A stretch of 64,000 nucleotides of DNA from Aeriscardovia aeriphila (GCF_002259595.1 NZ_MWWU01000002.1:62001-126000); one strand, 5' to 3'. Positions 26,178-35,799 are shown, counted from the first letter of the stretch. The notes: generated from the letters alone by a model not told the origin. Numbers and translations: made by a program.

Positions 26178-28787
26178 ATGCCAGGAGTGAACCTGACGCG
26201 CGTGGAAGCCGAAGAGCGCTTTGCCACCGTGTCCAACCCTCGTTACTGGGTTAACGTTGACCTCACCAAGGGTGATGAGACCTTTGTCTCCCACACTAAG
26301 GTGACGTTTGATGCCGTCGCAGGCCGTTCGACCTTCCTCGACCTCGTGGCAGCAGAAGTTCGTTCTGTGCGCCTGAACGGCAAGGACCTCGACCCGAAGG
26401 CTGTATTCGCAGATTCTCGCATCCAGCTTGATAATCTTGAGGAACACAACGAGGTCGAAGTCGACGCACTCGCCATTTACTCGCACACTGGCGAAGGCTT
26501 GCATCGCTCCGTCGACCCGACCGACGGCAATGTTTACCTCTACACTCAGTTCGAGGTTCCGGACGCTCGCCGCGTTTACTCTGTTTTCGACCAGCCAGAC
26601 CTCAAGGCTGTGTTCTCCTTCACCGTCACCGCGCCAGAATCATGGACTGTTCTGTCCATCATGCCGGGCAAAGCTGAGAAGGTGGAAGGCGAGACCGAAG
26701 AGGGTACGCTCACTGGTGGCAAGAAGGAAGGTATTAAGCGCTGGAGCTTCGAAGACACTCCAAAGATGAGCTCTTACCTCACCGCCATCATCGCTGGCCC
26801 GTACGCTTCCTGGCACACCGAGTACAACAATGAGGATGGCCGCGTGGTGCCAATGGGCATCTACACTCGCCAAAGCTTGAAGGCCGGTATGGATCGTGAC
26901 GCCCAGTACCTCTTCGACGTCACCAAGGCCGGCTTCGCCTTCTATGCCAAGACGTGGAACGTGCCTTACCCATACGCCAAGTATGATCAGATCTTCGTGC
27001 CAGAATACAACGCTGGCGCTATGGAAAACATCGGCACAGTGACCATTCGCGATCAGTATGTGTTCCAGTCCAAGGTGACTGACGCTCTGGTTGACCGCCG
27101 TGATGAAACCATTTTGCACGAGCTCGCACACATGTGGTTCGGCGATCTGGTCACCATGAAGTGGTGGAACGACCTGTGGCTCAACGAGAGCTTCGCTGAG
27201 TTCATGTCCACTCTGTGCACTGCTGAAGCAACGCAGTGGAAGAGTGAATGGGCAACCTTCACCTCTGGTGAAAAGAGCTGGGGTCAGGCGCAGGATCAGC
27301 TTCCTACCACTCACCCTGTTGTAGCTGAGATCAACGATCTGCATGACACCGAAGTGAACTTCGACGGAATTACCTACGCCAAGGGCGGTTCGCTTCTCAA
27401 GCAGCTCATGGCTTATGTTGGTCGTGACAAGTTCTTCGAGGGTATTCACAACTACCTGGTCAAGTACCAGTACTCCAACGCTACTTTGGCTGACCTTCTC
27501 GCTGAGCTGGAGAAGACTTCTGGCCGCGATATGAAGGCATGGAGTGAGAAGTGGCTGGAAACTTCGGGTGTGAACACCTTGCACTCTTTGGTGGAGACTG
27601 ACGACGATGGTGTGATCACCGAGTTCGAAATTCGCCAGACTGCTGATGTTGACCACCCAACCTTGCGTCCACACCGTCTGCGCGTTGGCTTCTACAACAT
27701 GCAGGATGGCTCTGTAGTGCGCACCTCCCAGGTGGAGTTGGACATTGACGGTGCTTGCACGAAAGTTCCACAGCTTGTGGGCCAGAAGCGTCCTGACTTC
27801 ATCTTGCTCAATGATGATGATCTGACGTATGCAAAGCTGCGCTTCGATGAGGATTCGTTGAACTTCCTCGTCGAGCATCTCACTGATTTCGCTGATCCAG
27901 AGGCTCGTGCAACCTCCTGGCTGGCTCTGTGGGATATGACTCGCGATGCTGAGCTTCCTGCCAAGACTTTCGTTCAGACCTCTTTGAAGGCTTTGGCAAC
28001 AGAAACTCAGTCCACTACCTTCCGTTACGCTCTGTCTGAGATTCAGAAGGCTGCAGCTTACTATGTTGCTCCTTCCGAGCGTGAGATGGTGCTCTCCGAC
28101 GCTGCTCGCGAAATGTGGCGTTTGGCTTTGTTGAAGCCAGGCTCTGATGAGCAGTTCCAGTTGGTGGGCGCATGGCTTTCCTTGGCTGCTGACCCTGCCT
28201 TTGCTGATGAAAGCAAGGCCTTGTTGGCTGGCACTTCTGCGATGAAGGGCCTCGAGGTGGACAACAACATGCGTTGGTCCATCCTGCGCGCTCAGGCTCG
28301 TGTGGGCTTGATTGGCGACTTCGAGATTGAGGAAGAGCTCGCTAAGAACGACACCACTGAGAACCGTGAGTTCGCCATGGGTGCTCGTGCTGCGAAGCCA
28401 ACTCCAGAAGCGAAGGCGTGGGCTTGGGATGAAGCTCTGCACGATAGCAAGCTCACCAACGCTCAGATTGGCGAAGTAGTCAATGGCTTCTCGTCCAACT
28501 CTGACCCGAAGCTGTACGCCGAGTATGTGGATAAGTTCTTCGATACCATCAATTGGATTTGGGAGAACAAGAGCTTCCACATGGCTGAGAACATCATCAA
28601 CCCTCTGCGCGGTGGTGGCTTGTATCCTCACTTCGCTGATGCTGGCAAGCTCGTCGAGGCTGGTAACGCTTGGTTGGATAAGAACCCTGATGCCGCTCGC
28701 GCACTTCGCCGTATGGTTCTCGAAAACTTGGATGGCTCTCGTCGTGACCTTCGTGTTCGCGCTTATAACACTACTCTTGGCGAGTAA
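26178..28787 (+). CDS. pepN: Aminopeptidase N (M1 family zinc metallopeptidase)
   Basis: The protein is 869 residues, the expected length for actinobacterial PepN. It has the exopeptidase motif GAMEN (about 280) and the zinc site HELAHMWFGD with the distal glutamate in LNESFAEFM. The ERAP1-like helical C-terminal domain fills the second half. It removes N-terminal residues from peptides in the cytoplasm. AAAGGGG lies eight bases upstream of the ATG. The gene appears monocistronic between two hairpin regions. A motif copy at 26428-26444 (TTGATAATCTTGAGGAA, translated DNLEE) lies in the N-terminal domain. Confidence 0.96.
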   Translation: MPGVNLTRVEAEERFATVSNPRYWVNVDLTKGDETFVSHTKVTFDAVAGRSTFLDLVAAEVRSVRLNGKDLDPKAVFADSRIQLDNLEEHNEVEVDALAIYSHTGEGLHRSVDPTDGNVYLYTQFEVPDARRVYSVFDQPDLKAVFSFTVTAPESWTVLSIMPGKAEKVEGETEEGTLTGGKKEGIKRWSFEDTPKMSSYLTAIIAGPYASWHTEYNNEDGRVVPMGIYTRQSLKAGMDRDAQYLFDVTKAGFAFYAKTWNVPYPYAKYDQIFVPEYNAGAMENIGTVTIRDQYVFQSKVTDALVDRRDETILHELAHMWFGDLVTMKWWNDLWLNESFAEFMSTLCTAEATQWKSEWATFTSGEKSWGQAQDQLPTTHPVVAEINDLHDTEVNFDGITYAKGGSLLKQLMAYVGRDKFFEGIHNYLVKYQYSNATLADLLAELEKTSGRDMKAWSEKWLETSGVNTLHSLVETDDDGVITEFEIRQTADVDHPTLRPHRLRVGFYNMQDGSVVRTSQVELDIDGACTKVPQLVGQKRPDFILLNDDDLTYAKLRFDEDSLNFLVEHLTDFADPEARATSWLALWDMTRDAELPAKTFVQTSLKALATETQSTTFRYALSEIQKAAAYYVAPSEREMVLSDAAREMWRLALLKPGSDEQFQLVGAWLSLAADPAFADESKALLAGTSAMKGLEVDNNMRWSILRAQARVGLIGDFEIEEELAKNDTTENREFAMGARAAKPTPEAKAWAWDEALHDSKLTNAQIGEVVNGFSSNSDPKLYAEYVDKFFDTINWIWENKSFHMAENIINPLRGGGLYPHFADAGKLVEAGNAWLDKNPDAARALRRMVLENLDGSRRDLRVRAYNTTLGE

Positions 28788-28817
28788 GTTGTCATCACCT
28801 GTCAGCTTCAGTTGATG

Positions 28818-28849
28818 GCTTGAGATTATCATTGCCATTCATCTCAAGC
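28818..28849. repeat. Facing pair of dispersed motifs after pepN
   Basis: GCTTGAGAT (28818-28826, continuing TATCA as a full copy) and ATCTCAAGC (28841-28849) form an inverted repeat with a 14-base spacer, 31 bases after the pepN stop codon. Confidence 0.65.
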
Positions 28850-28861
28850 AGGGGAGATCAG

Positions 28862-28910
28862 GTGTGCGAAAAAGCCCGCTGTACTCAGTACAGCGGGCTT
28901 TTTCGCACAC
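28862..28910. terminator. Perfect 49-base palindromic terminator
   Basis: The 23-base arms (28862-28884 and 28888-28910) are perfectly complementary around a TCA loop. An A5 and a T5 sit within the stem, so it could terminate from either side. It separates pepN from the restriction-modification island. Confidence 0.88.
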
Positions 28911-29002
28911 GTAATTGCTCAGCAGGAAGCTTGGCTGGGTGTGAACTAGTATTGCCTTATCGTTAGAGCACATAAGATTAAGTCCTAGAAAAGGAATGAA
29001 CA

Positions 29003-30831
29003 TTGATCCGCGAAAAAATTGTCAACACGGTAGGCCTGAATTACTTAACTACTAACGTTGAAGAAAGCGAATTTAGCTACCCGAAAGCATTCAAAGCAAA
29101 GGGAATTGAATTCATTCCAATAAAGAAGCGGGGGGGGGGGATCGTATTTGGCAAAAAATTGATAGAAGATTTGAGCTCGATGGTGTCTCCCTGCTAATCG
29201 AGACGAAGACAGATTTTGATAAGAAGACATCTGAAGTAGAGGAGCAATTAGCCGCTTACGTTGAGTATGAGAAGCAACTAACCGGAAATAAAATCGTTGC
29301 GATGGTAGCTAATACCAGTGATGACAGAATTCTTGTATGGAGATCTGAAGTTGAGAACGATACGAGGTTAGTAAACGAAACTGCAATACGTTCTATGCCA
29401 GAATATGTCGCGATGTTCGATGCGAAGCATACAAATAACAAAGAAGAAGTTATGCGCAACACCTATCAGCTCAATGAGTTGTTGCATCGCCACGGTATTG
29501 CAGAGAAGCTGCGCTCTCAGTTTGTTGGAACGTGCCTGTTGGCTATTAAGAACGGGCTGAATTACAACAGAAAAATGGAGACCTCCCAGGTTATCAGTGG
29601 AATTCGGACAATTCTGGGAAATCTGCTCGAAGGCTCTTTGCAGAAGGCTGAGAAGCTGACTTTGATTGATCAGCGAGTTCTTCAATCTCAAGATGTTCGT
29701 GAAATGGATAGCGAGAGCTTGTGTCTGATTCTTGATTTCATTAGGACGCGGATTTTCCCATTTATTAATGACAAGAGCACAGCAGGGCAGGATCTTCTTA
29801 ATCTATTCTTCATTACATTCAACAAGTACGTTGGAAAATCAGATAAAAACCAGGCTTTTACACCAGATCACATTACAGACTTCATGACTAAAATATGCAA
29901 TGTCAATCGAAACTCTGTGGTGTTGGATATGACGTGTGGAAGTGGTTCATTCCTAGTAAGGGCGATGACGAAAGCACTTGCAGATTGTCACACCCAGGTA
30001 GAAGAAGATGCAGTTAAAAAGCATCATATTTATGGTGTTGAATACGATGAGCTTGTATATGGCCTTGCCACAACAAATATGTTGATTCATAGTGATGGTA
30101 ACTCCAACATAGTTCAGGGTAGTTGTTTCGAAGAAGTTCCTCGCTTTATAGACGACGGTGTTAAGTTCAATGTGGTGCTGATGAACCCGCCCTATAATGC
30201 CATGGCTAAGCAAGTTCCGAAAAACTATTCGAGCACATGGGGAAAGAGCAAAACTGATCCTTCGAAGGGACTTTATTTTCTCAAGTTCATTCTTGACCAA
30301 ATGAACGAGCATAACATGTCAGGAAAGCTTGCAGTGTTGCTTCCCATGGCTGCTGCTATTGGTAATAACACATTGATGAAGAAGATGAAGAACGCAATTC
30401 TGAAGAATAATACTCTTGATGCAGTGTTCTCGCTACCAGATGACATCTTCTACCCTGGCGCAAGTGCCTGCGCGTGCTGCATGGTCTTTGACGTGGGTAC
30501 GCCGCATAAGTCTGCTAATCGCGAGACGTTCTTCGCCTACTGTAAGGATGACGGCTTCAAGAAGCGAAAGAACCTTGGACGCGTCGAGCAGATGGACGAG
30601 AACGGTACTAGCCTATGGTCGTCCATCGAGAAGAAGTGGCTCAACACGTATAAGAATCGTGATGTCATTACTGGTTTCAGCGCCCGTCAGATGGTTACTG
30701 GTAACGATGAGTGGCTGTGCGAAGCGTACATGGAAACTGATTACACGACACTTACAGAGGACGATTTTCAACAGACGGTCAATGACTACCTCGCTTATCT
30801 GGTGAAAACGGGGGTGGTGTATGAAGCTTGA
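29003..30831 (+). CDS. BcgI-like type IIB restriction-modification subunit A, out of frame at a G11 tract
   Basis: The reading frame from TTG 29003 (AAGGA at 28991-28995) runs MIREKIVNTVGLNY... into a poly-G tract and stops at 29197. The next frame resumes straight after the tract (DRIWQKIDRRFELDGVSLL, then IETKTDFDKKTSEVEEQLAA) and runs to 30831. One G more or two fewer would join them into about 609 residues. The N-terminal part then has a PD-(D/E)xK-type nuclease site (LDGVSLLIETK). The rest is an adenine-N6 methylase with FTPDHITDFM, VLDMTCGSGSFL (motif I) and MNPPYN (motif IV). This fused nuclease-methylase plus a separate 340-residue specificity subunit is the BcgI layout. As sequenced the gene is off. 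An ATG at 29302 lacks a ribosome site. Confidence 0.85.
29130..29140 (+). repeat. Poly-G tract (11 G), probable phase-variation switch
   Basis: Eleven consecutive G within the coding sequence of the restriction-modification A subunit, surrounded by AT-rich sequence. The tract sits exactly at the junction of two frames that otherwise form one conserved protein. (G)9 or (G)12 would restore the frame. Confidence 0.9.
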
Positions 30832-31843
30832 TACGACTAAGTGGAAATGGTTCCAGCTTGGCGGTGATGATGGACTGTTTGATATTCGCAAAGGCAAGCG
30901 CCTAACTTCCGAAGATCAAACTGAGGGTAATACGCCGTATATCGGGGCAATAGATTCCAACAATGGTGTCTCGAATTATATTGGGCAGGAACCCATTCAT
31001 GAGGGCAATACGATTTCATTGAGCTATAACGGCTCGGTGGGAGAAGCGTTTTACCAGCCGACACCCTATTGGGCTACTGACGATGTGAACGCTTTGTATC
31101 TTCGCCCTGAGCACGGAACGCTTTCCCCCGCAACGGGTCTGTTTGTGTGTGCTGTTCTCAAGCATGATAAATACAGGTATTCATACGGTCGTAAGTGGAC
31201 TCTCGACAATATGACGGCCACCAAAGTCAAACTTCCTGCCACATCCGATGGCAAGCCTGATTGGCAGTGGATGGAGTTGTATATCAGTTCGCTACACAGT
31301 GAGCCGCTAAAGACAAGAAATGCTGGGAAAAATACTCTAAAACCTCTCGAGTTTGATATACATGAATGGCGTGAGTTCCGTGCCGAGGAATTATTCGACT
31401 CAATTTATAAAGTTGCGGCATATGATGACAGTGAGCTTGAGCAAGTTGGCGTGTGGAACGAAAAGGTAATTCCGTATGTTACCAGAACTGATTTAGATAA
31501 TAGTGTTAAGTCGCTCGTAGTAAATGCGGGACTGGGCAACGTTGAGAATGGGAACGCAATTGTTATCGGTGATACGACATCCACAATATCGTATCAGCCA
31601 GGGCCGTTTGTGGCAGGCGAACACATTATCGCGGCACGTGCTGATTGGATGAACAAGTACACAGGTCTGTTCATCACGTGTCTGTTGCGGCGGGAGCGGT
31701 ACAGATACTCCTACGGCAGGGCCTTTAAGCTCGATTCAATTCGTAATACAGAGCTTAGGCTTCCTGTGACAAGCGATGGAGTTCCTGATTGGCAGTGGAT
31801 GGAGAACTATATTAAGTCATTACCATATGGCGACCGATTGTGA
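30821..31843 (+). CDS. BcgI-like type IIB restriction-modification specificity subunit B
   Basis: The protein is 340 residues, the size of BcgI subunit B. Two target-recognition halves repeat the same frame: KWKWFQLGGDDGLFDIRKGK... YRYSYGRKW... LPATSDGKPDWQWMELYISSL, then EWREFRAEELFDS... YRYSYGRAF... LPVTSDGVPDWQWMENYIKSL. Each half would read one arm of a bipartite recognition site, as in HsdS. The ATG lies inside the end of the A gene (11-base overlap). No separate restriction gene follows, supporting a two-subunit type IIB enzyme that cuts on both sides of its site. Codon use and base composition are more AT-rich than in neighbours, suggesting transfer. Confidence 0.87.
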   Translation: MKLDTTKWKWFQLGGDDGLFDIRKGKRLTSEDQTEGNTPYIGAIDSNNGVSNYIGQEPIHEGNTISLSYNGSVGEAFYQPTPYWATDDVNALYLRPEHGTLSPATGLFVCAVLKHDKYRYSYGRKWTLDNMTATKVKLPATSDGKPDWQWMELYISSLHSEPLKTRNAGKNTLKPLEFDIHEWREFRAEELFDSIYKVAAYDDSELEQVGVWNEKVIPYVTRTDLDNSVKSLVVNAGLGNVENGNAIVIGDTTSTISYQPGPFVAGEHIIAARADWMNKYTGLFITCLLRRERYRYSYGRAFKLDSIRNTELRLPVTSDGVPDWQWMENYIKSLPYGDRL

Positions 31844-31871
31844 TAGTTCATTACAGCTGTGACAGTATAAG

Positions 31872-31907
31872 AAAAGCCCAACGTTTCTTGTGAACGCTGG
31901 GCTTTTG
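31872..31907. terminator. Bidirectional terminator between the R-M locus and glyA
   Basis: AAAAGCCCA.CGTT-TCTTGTG-AACG.TGGGCTTTT hairpin between convergent genes. A-rich and T-rich flanks suit both directions. Motif-like GACAATCTGAAG follows at 31925-31936. Confidence 0.8.
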
Positions 31908-31959
31908 CAGTGATTATCTGCAGTGACAATCTGAAGTTCTGCCTTGTTGACGGTGCAGC

Positions 31960-33294
31960 TTAATTGGCAGCAGGGAAGTCAGCGACTGAACCGTGAGTTT
32001 GATCGAGGCCTTCGTACAGCGGGAAGTTTTCAGCCAAGCGGGCGGTGCGAGCACGCAAAGCCTCAACATCAGCAGACTTGCCATCACGCAGAGCAGTGGC
32101 AATAATGTCGGCGACCTCTTCAAATTCCTGGGCACCAAAGCCGCGCGTTGCCAAAGCAGGAGTACCAATACGAAGGCCAGACGTGATTTTGGCTGGGCGA
32201 GGATCCCACGGCACAGCGTTGCGGTTGACGGTGATGCCAACCTGGTCGAGGAGGTCTTCTGCCTGTTGTCCATCCAAAGCGGAATTGCGCAAGTCAACGA
32301 GGACCAGATGAACGTCAGTGCCGCCAGTTACCAGGCTAATTCCCGCGTCTTTCACATCATCAGCGAGAAGGCGAGAAGCCAGAATCTTCGCACCCTCCAA
32401 GGTTCTGCGCTGACGGTCTTTGAACTCTTCGCTCATGGCAATCTTGAAGGCTACTGCCTTACCAGCGATGATGTGCATGAGCGGGCCACCCTGCTGACCA
32501 GGGAAGACTGCCGAATCGAGCTTCTTGCCAAATCGTGCAGCATCGCGAGAGAGCAACATTCCCGAGCGTGGGCCGCCGATAGTTTTGTGAATAGTGGTGG
32601 AAACGACATCGGAATACTCAACCGGGTTGGGATGCAAGCCAGCAGCAACGAGGCCAGCGAAGTGAGCCATATCCGTCCACAAGTAGGCGCCGACTTCATC
32701 AGCAATATCGCGGAAAGCTTGGAAATCGAGCTGACGAGGGTAAGCTGACCAGCCGGCAATGATCATCTTCGGGTGCGTTTTCAGCGCCTGCTCGCGAACC
32801 ATGTCCATATTGATGCGGTAGGTTTGCGGGTCCAGCCCGTAGGAAACCATGTGGTAATTCTTACCAGAGAAGTTGATTTTCATGCCGTGAGTCAAGTGAC
32901 CGCCATGAGCCAAAGCCAAGCCCATTACCGTGTCGCCAGGCTCGACGAGAGCGTGATAGACAGCCGCATTGGCCTGAGCACCAGAATGAGGCTGAACGTT
33001 GGCATAGTCAGCGTGGAAGAGTGCTTTGGCGCGCTCAATAGCAAGGTTTTCCACTTTGTCGACTTCTTGGCAACCACCGTAATAGCGACGGCCAGGGTAG
33101 CCTTCCGCATACTTATTGGTGAGCACCGAGCCCATGGCTTGCATGACGGCACGAGGCACGAAATTCTCCGAGGCGATCATCTCCAGGTAGGTTTGCTGGC
33201 GGTGTAGTTCGGAATCGAGAACAGCGGCGACATCAGGGTCGACCACAGAAATTGGTTCATTCAGAACGCTGGCGGGTGTGTGTTCCTGGGTCAT
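31960..33294 (-). CDS. glyA: Serine hydroxymethyltransferase
   Basis: About 444 residues. This PLP enzyme interconverts serine and glycine with tetrahydrofolate, feeding one-carbon metabolism. Visible family blocks are [84 protein letters not shown] with the PLP lysine in TTIHKT, and a C-terminal small domain. I place the start at the ATG giving MTQEHTP because AAGAAGAGAGC precedes it. The open frame extends seven codons to a TTG at 33315 with no ribosome site. The gene is transcribed away from glmM. Confidence 0.96.
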   Translation of the reverse strand: MTQEHTPASVLNEPISVVDPDVAAVLDSELHRQQTYLEMIASENFVPRAVMQAMGSVLTNKYAEGYPGRRYYGGCQEVDKVENLAIERAKALFHADYANVQPHSGAQANAAVYHALVEPGDTVMGLALAHGGHLTHGMKINFSGKNYHMVSYGLDPQTYRINMDMVREQALKTHPKMIIAGWSAYPRQLDFQAFRDIADEVGAYLWTDMAHFAGLVAAGLHPNPVEYSDVVSTTIHKTIGGPRSGMLLSRDAARFGKKLDSAVFPGQQGGPLMHIIAGKAVAFKIAMSEEFKDRQRRTLEGAKILASRLLADDVKDAGISLVTGGTDVHLVLVDLRNSALDGQQAEDLLDQVGITVNRNAVPWDPRPAKITSGLRIGTPALATRGFGAQEFEEVADIIATALRDGKSADVEALRARTARLAENFPLYEGLDQTHGSVADFPAAN

Positions 33295-33412
33295 GCTCTC
33301 TTCTTTCTCTTGCAATGTGCTACCTTTAGCTTCTCTCGCTGTGAGCTGGTTGCGCGCATGAGAGTGCGATAGTGAAAATTCTACCGGATAGTGGTGCTCT
33401 TTCGCTGAGGTG

Positions 33413-33454
33413 AGCTCAGATACTGCTGGGGCAAGCTCGGATACCGCTGGGGCA
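33413..33454. repeat. 21-base imperfect tandem repeat upstream of glmM
   Basis: Two copies of AGCTCRGATACYGCTGGGGCA (33413-33433 and 33434-33454), differing at two positions, between the divergent glyA and glmM genes. It may touch a promoter, but no effect can be read. Confidence 0.8.
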
Positions 33455-33504
33455 AGCCTGCGGCTACTCTATAAGCAGAAGAGTTTCATGAAGGAGGCAC
33501 AAAC

Positions 33505-34860
33505 ATGCCACGTCTGTTCGGAACTGACGGCGTTCGAGGAGTCGCCAACCAAGAGCTCACACCAAAGATGGCGCTCGACTTGGGTGAAGCTGCTGCTCGC
33601 GTTTTAGGTAAGGATCACACGGGGGAGGGCCGTAAGCGCGCTCTCGTGGGGCGCGATACTCGCGTCTCTGGTGATTTCCTCTCCTCTGCTTTGGCTGCTG
33701 GCATGTCGGCTGGTGGTTTCGACGTCATTGATGTCGGCGTCATTCCCACCCCAGGTTTGGCTTATCTGTCTACTCAGCTCAACGTTGATTTTGCTGGTAT
33801 CGTCTCGGCTTCTCATAACCCGATGATTTATAACGGCATTAAGTTCTTTGCTCGTGGTGGCTTCAAGCTTTCTGATGAGAAGGAAGACCAAATTGAAGCC
33901 ATTCTGGGCCAAGATTGGCAGCGTCCAACAGGCAAGAACGTGGGCCGTATTCACCACGATTCTCAAACCCCAACCCAGATGTACCGCGAGCATATTGTGC
34001 GCTCGGCAACCTCTCAGGACCCGGCACCTTTGAAGGGTCTGCGCATTGTGGTGGATTGCGCCAACGGTGCAACGTCTGCTGTTGCTCCTGATGTTTTGCG
34101 CGAGGCCGGTGCTGAGGTCATCGTCATCAACGCCTCTCCTGATGGCTACAACATCAATGAGAACGCTGGTTCTATGCATCCGGAGCAGCTGCAGGCGATG
34201 GTCGTTGCTGCGAAGGCGGATATGGGTGTTGCTTGCGATGGTGACGCTGACCGCTGCTTGGCTGTGGACGGTAAGGGTAACCTCGTCAATGGCGATCAGA
34301 TTATGGGCATTCTCGCTCGCGCGCTGAAGAATGAGGGCAAGCTCAACCATGACACTCTCGTGGTGACAATTATGAGCAATTTGGGCTTGAAGCTCGCCTT
34401 GCGTGATATGGGCATTAAGACTGTTCAGACTGCCGTTGGCGACCGTTATGTTCTGGAGGAAATGCTGGCTCATGATTACACGCTGGGTGGTGAGCAGTCA
34501 GGCCATGTGATCAACCGCCAGTTTGCCACGACTGGTGATGGCACGTTGACTGCTTTGACGCTGGCTCACGAGGTGTGCAAGTCGGGCAAGAGCTTGGAAG
34601 AACTTGCCGCTGACTTCCCTCAGCTTCCTCAGGAGCTGATCAACGTTCGCGTTCCTCGCAAGAATGAGGCCAATACGGACCCTGAGATTCGCAAGGCGGT
34701 TGAGGAGCAGGAGAAGGTTCTGGGCGAGACTGGCCGTGTGGTTTTGCGCGCGTCGGGCACGGAGCCTTTGGTTCGTGTGATGGTTGAGGCTGCCAGCGAT
34801 GAACAGGCTACTGAGGTGGCTCAGAAGCTCGCTGCCGTCGTTGCTGACCGTTTGGCGTAG
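33505..34860 (+). CDS. glmM: Phosphoglucosamine mutase
   Basis: The protein is 451 residues, starting PRLFGTDGVRGVAN. It converts glucosamine-6-phosphate to glucosamine-1-phosphate for UDP-GlcNAc and cell-wall synthesis. The phosphoserine loop is VSASHNPMIYNGIKFF, the metal loop is ACDGDADRCLAVD, the sugar loop GGEQSGH and the phosphate loop VLRASGTEPLVRVM. GAAGGAGG precedes the ATG. def follows 82 bases downstream in the same orientation. Confidence 0.97.
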   Translation: MPRLFGTDGVRGVANQELTPKMALDLGEAAARVLGKDHTGEGRKRALVGRDTRVSGDFLSSALAAGMSAGGFDVIDVGVIPTPGLAYLSTQLNVDFAGIVSASHNPMIYNGIKFFARGGFKLSDEKEDQIEAILGQDWQRPTGKNVGRIHHDSQTPTQMYREHIVRSATSQDPAPLKGLRIVVDCANGATSAVAPDVLREAGAEVIVINASPDGYNINENAGSMHPEQLQAMVVAAKADMGVACDGDADRCLAVDGKGNLVNGDQIMGILARALKNEGKLNHDTLVVTIMSNLGLKLALRDMGIKTVQTAVGDRYVLEEMLAHDYTLGGEQSGHVINRQFATTGDGTLTALTLAHEVCKSGKSLEELAADFPQLPQELINVRVPRKNEANTDPEIRKAVEEQEKVLGETGRVVLRASGTEPLVRVMVEAASDEQATEVAQKLAAVVADRLA

Positions 34861-34942
34861 GCTCGCCGTTGTTGAGCCTCGCCGTCACCTTTTCGGCGCG
34901 GTTCAAGGCCGCTTGTAGCGGCTCGCTGTTGTAAGGAGTGTT

Positions 34943-35746
34943 ATGGCTTTCTCAGGCCCTATTGATAAGCAGCTCAACCACGAGGTGGAGGGCATGCTCA
35001 AGCGTTTCCCAGACGGATTGTTGCCTATCGTGAGCCTGGGAGAGCCCGTTTTACGCGCCGAATGGCAGGAGTACACCGGCCAGCTGTCCAGCAAAACTCT
35101 GGCCAAGCTCACCAAGGCGATGCGCAAGACGATGTTGGAAGCTCCGGGCGTTGGCCTGGCAGCCCCTCAAATTGGCTTGCCGTTGGCTTTCGCTGTCGTT
35201 GAGGATCACGTCGTCGACCTTTCCGACCTTGACGCTCAAGATTATCAGTCCGCTTCTTCCCTCGACGCCAGCTCTTCCTCTGCGGCTGGTTCGGATGCCG
35301 ACGAGGCTTTCGACGCTGAGGATTATGAGGATGAGGATTACGACGAGGATTACGACGGCGAAGAGCTCGACATGCTCACCCCGCAAAACGACCCTCGCGA
35401 AGTCGCGGAATTCCCCTTCCATCTGATTATCAATCCGGTGTATAAGCCGATTGGTGAGAAGACGGCAAGCTTCTACGAAGGCTGCCTTTCCATGCCTGGT
35501 TATCAGGCAGTGCGCAAGCGCTGGCTGGATATTGAAGCAACCTGGTATGACGAGAAGGGCATGAAGCACAGTGAAAATCTTCATGGCTGGCCGGCTCGTA
35601 TTTTCCAGCACGAAACTGACCACCTTTCTGGCGAAGTCTACATTGACAAGGCAGAAACGCGCTCGCTGGCTACTGACGAGAATTTGGGCGAGCTGTGGTG
35701 GGATCCGCGCCTGATGGACGAGGCGAGGGCAACTCTCGGCTTCTGA
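34943..35746 (+). CDS. def: Peptide deformylase with an acidic insertion
   Basis: The protein is 267 residues. It removes the formyl group from nascent N-terminal methionine. The three family motifs are present: GVGLAAPQIG, EGCLSMPGY (metal Cys) and HETDHLSGEVYID (HExxH metal site). Between the first and second lies an insertion of about 60 residues (about 90-150), first SASSLDASSSSAAG then strongly acidic (EDYEDEDYDEDYDGEELD). Typical actinobacterial enzymes lack it and are 180-220 residues. The insertion begins with AQDYQS, encoded by a motif copy identical over 22 bases to one in murB. The ribosome site AAGGAG is clear. Confidence 0.95.
   Translation: MAFSGPIDKQLNHEVEGMLKRFPDGLLPIVSLGEPVLRAEWQEYTGQLSSKTLAKLTKAMRKTMLEAPGVGLAAPQIGLPLAFAVVEDHVVDLSDLDAQDYQSASSLDASSSSAAGSDADEAFDAEDYEDEDYDEDYDGEELDMLTPQNDPREVAEFPFHLIINPVYKPIGEKTASFYEGCLSMPGYQAVRKRWLDIEATWYDEKGMKHSENLHGWPARIFQHETDHLSGEVYIDKAETRSLATDENLGELWWDPRLMDEARATLGF
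35233..35254 (-). repeat. Dispersed motif inside the def insertion
   Basis: Identical over 22 bases to 4734-4755 in murB. It is translated in the same frame as AQDYQS in both proteins. Confidence 0.85.
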
Positions 35747-35799
35747 AGCTACGCGACTGCTGAGCACAAGCTGAGTGATCCGAGATTATCACCGCGATG

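Noticed and set aside
26640-28838. 732-residue open frame antisense to pepN
   Set aside because: It is a mirror frame of a highly biased coding sequence, with no ribosome site and no recognisable domain. pepN on the other strand has complete catalytic motifs.
29302-30831. Methylase gene read as an intact stand-alone gene starting at 29302
   Set aside because: The first ATG is internal, lacks a ribosome site, and sits in the middle of a conserved segment. The frame extends upstream to the G tract with clear protein homology character.
31993-32748. 251-residue plus-strand frame across glyA
   Set aside because: Antisense shadow of glyA, which is complete with its PLP lysine on the minus strand.
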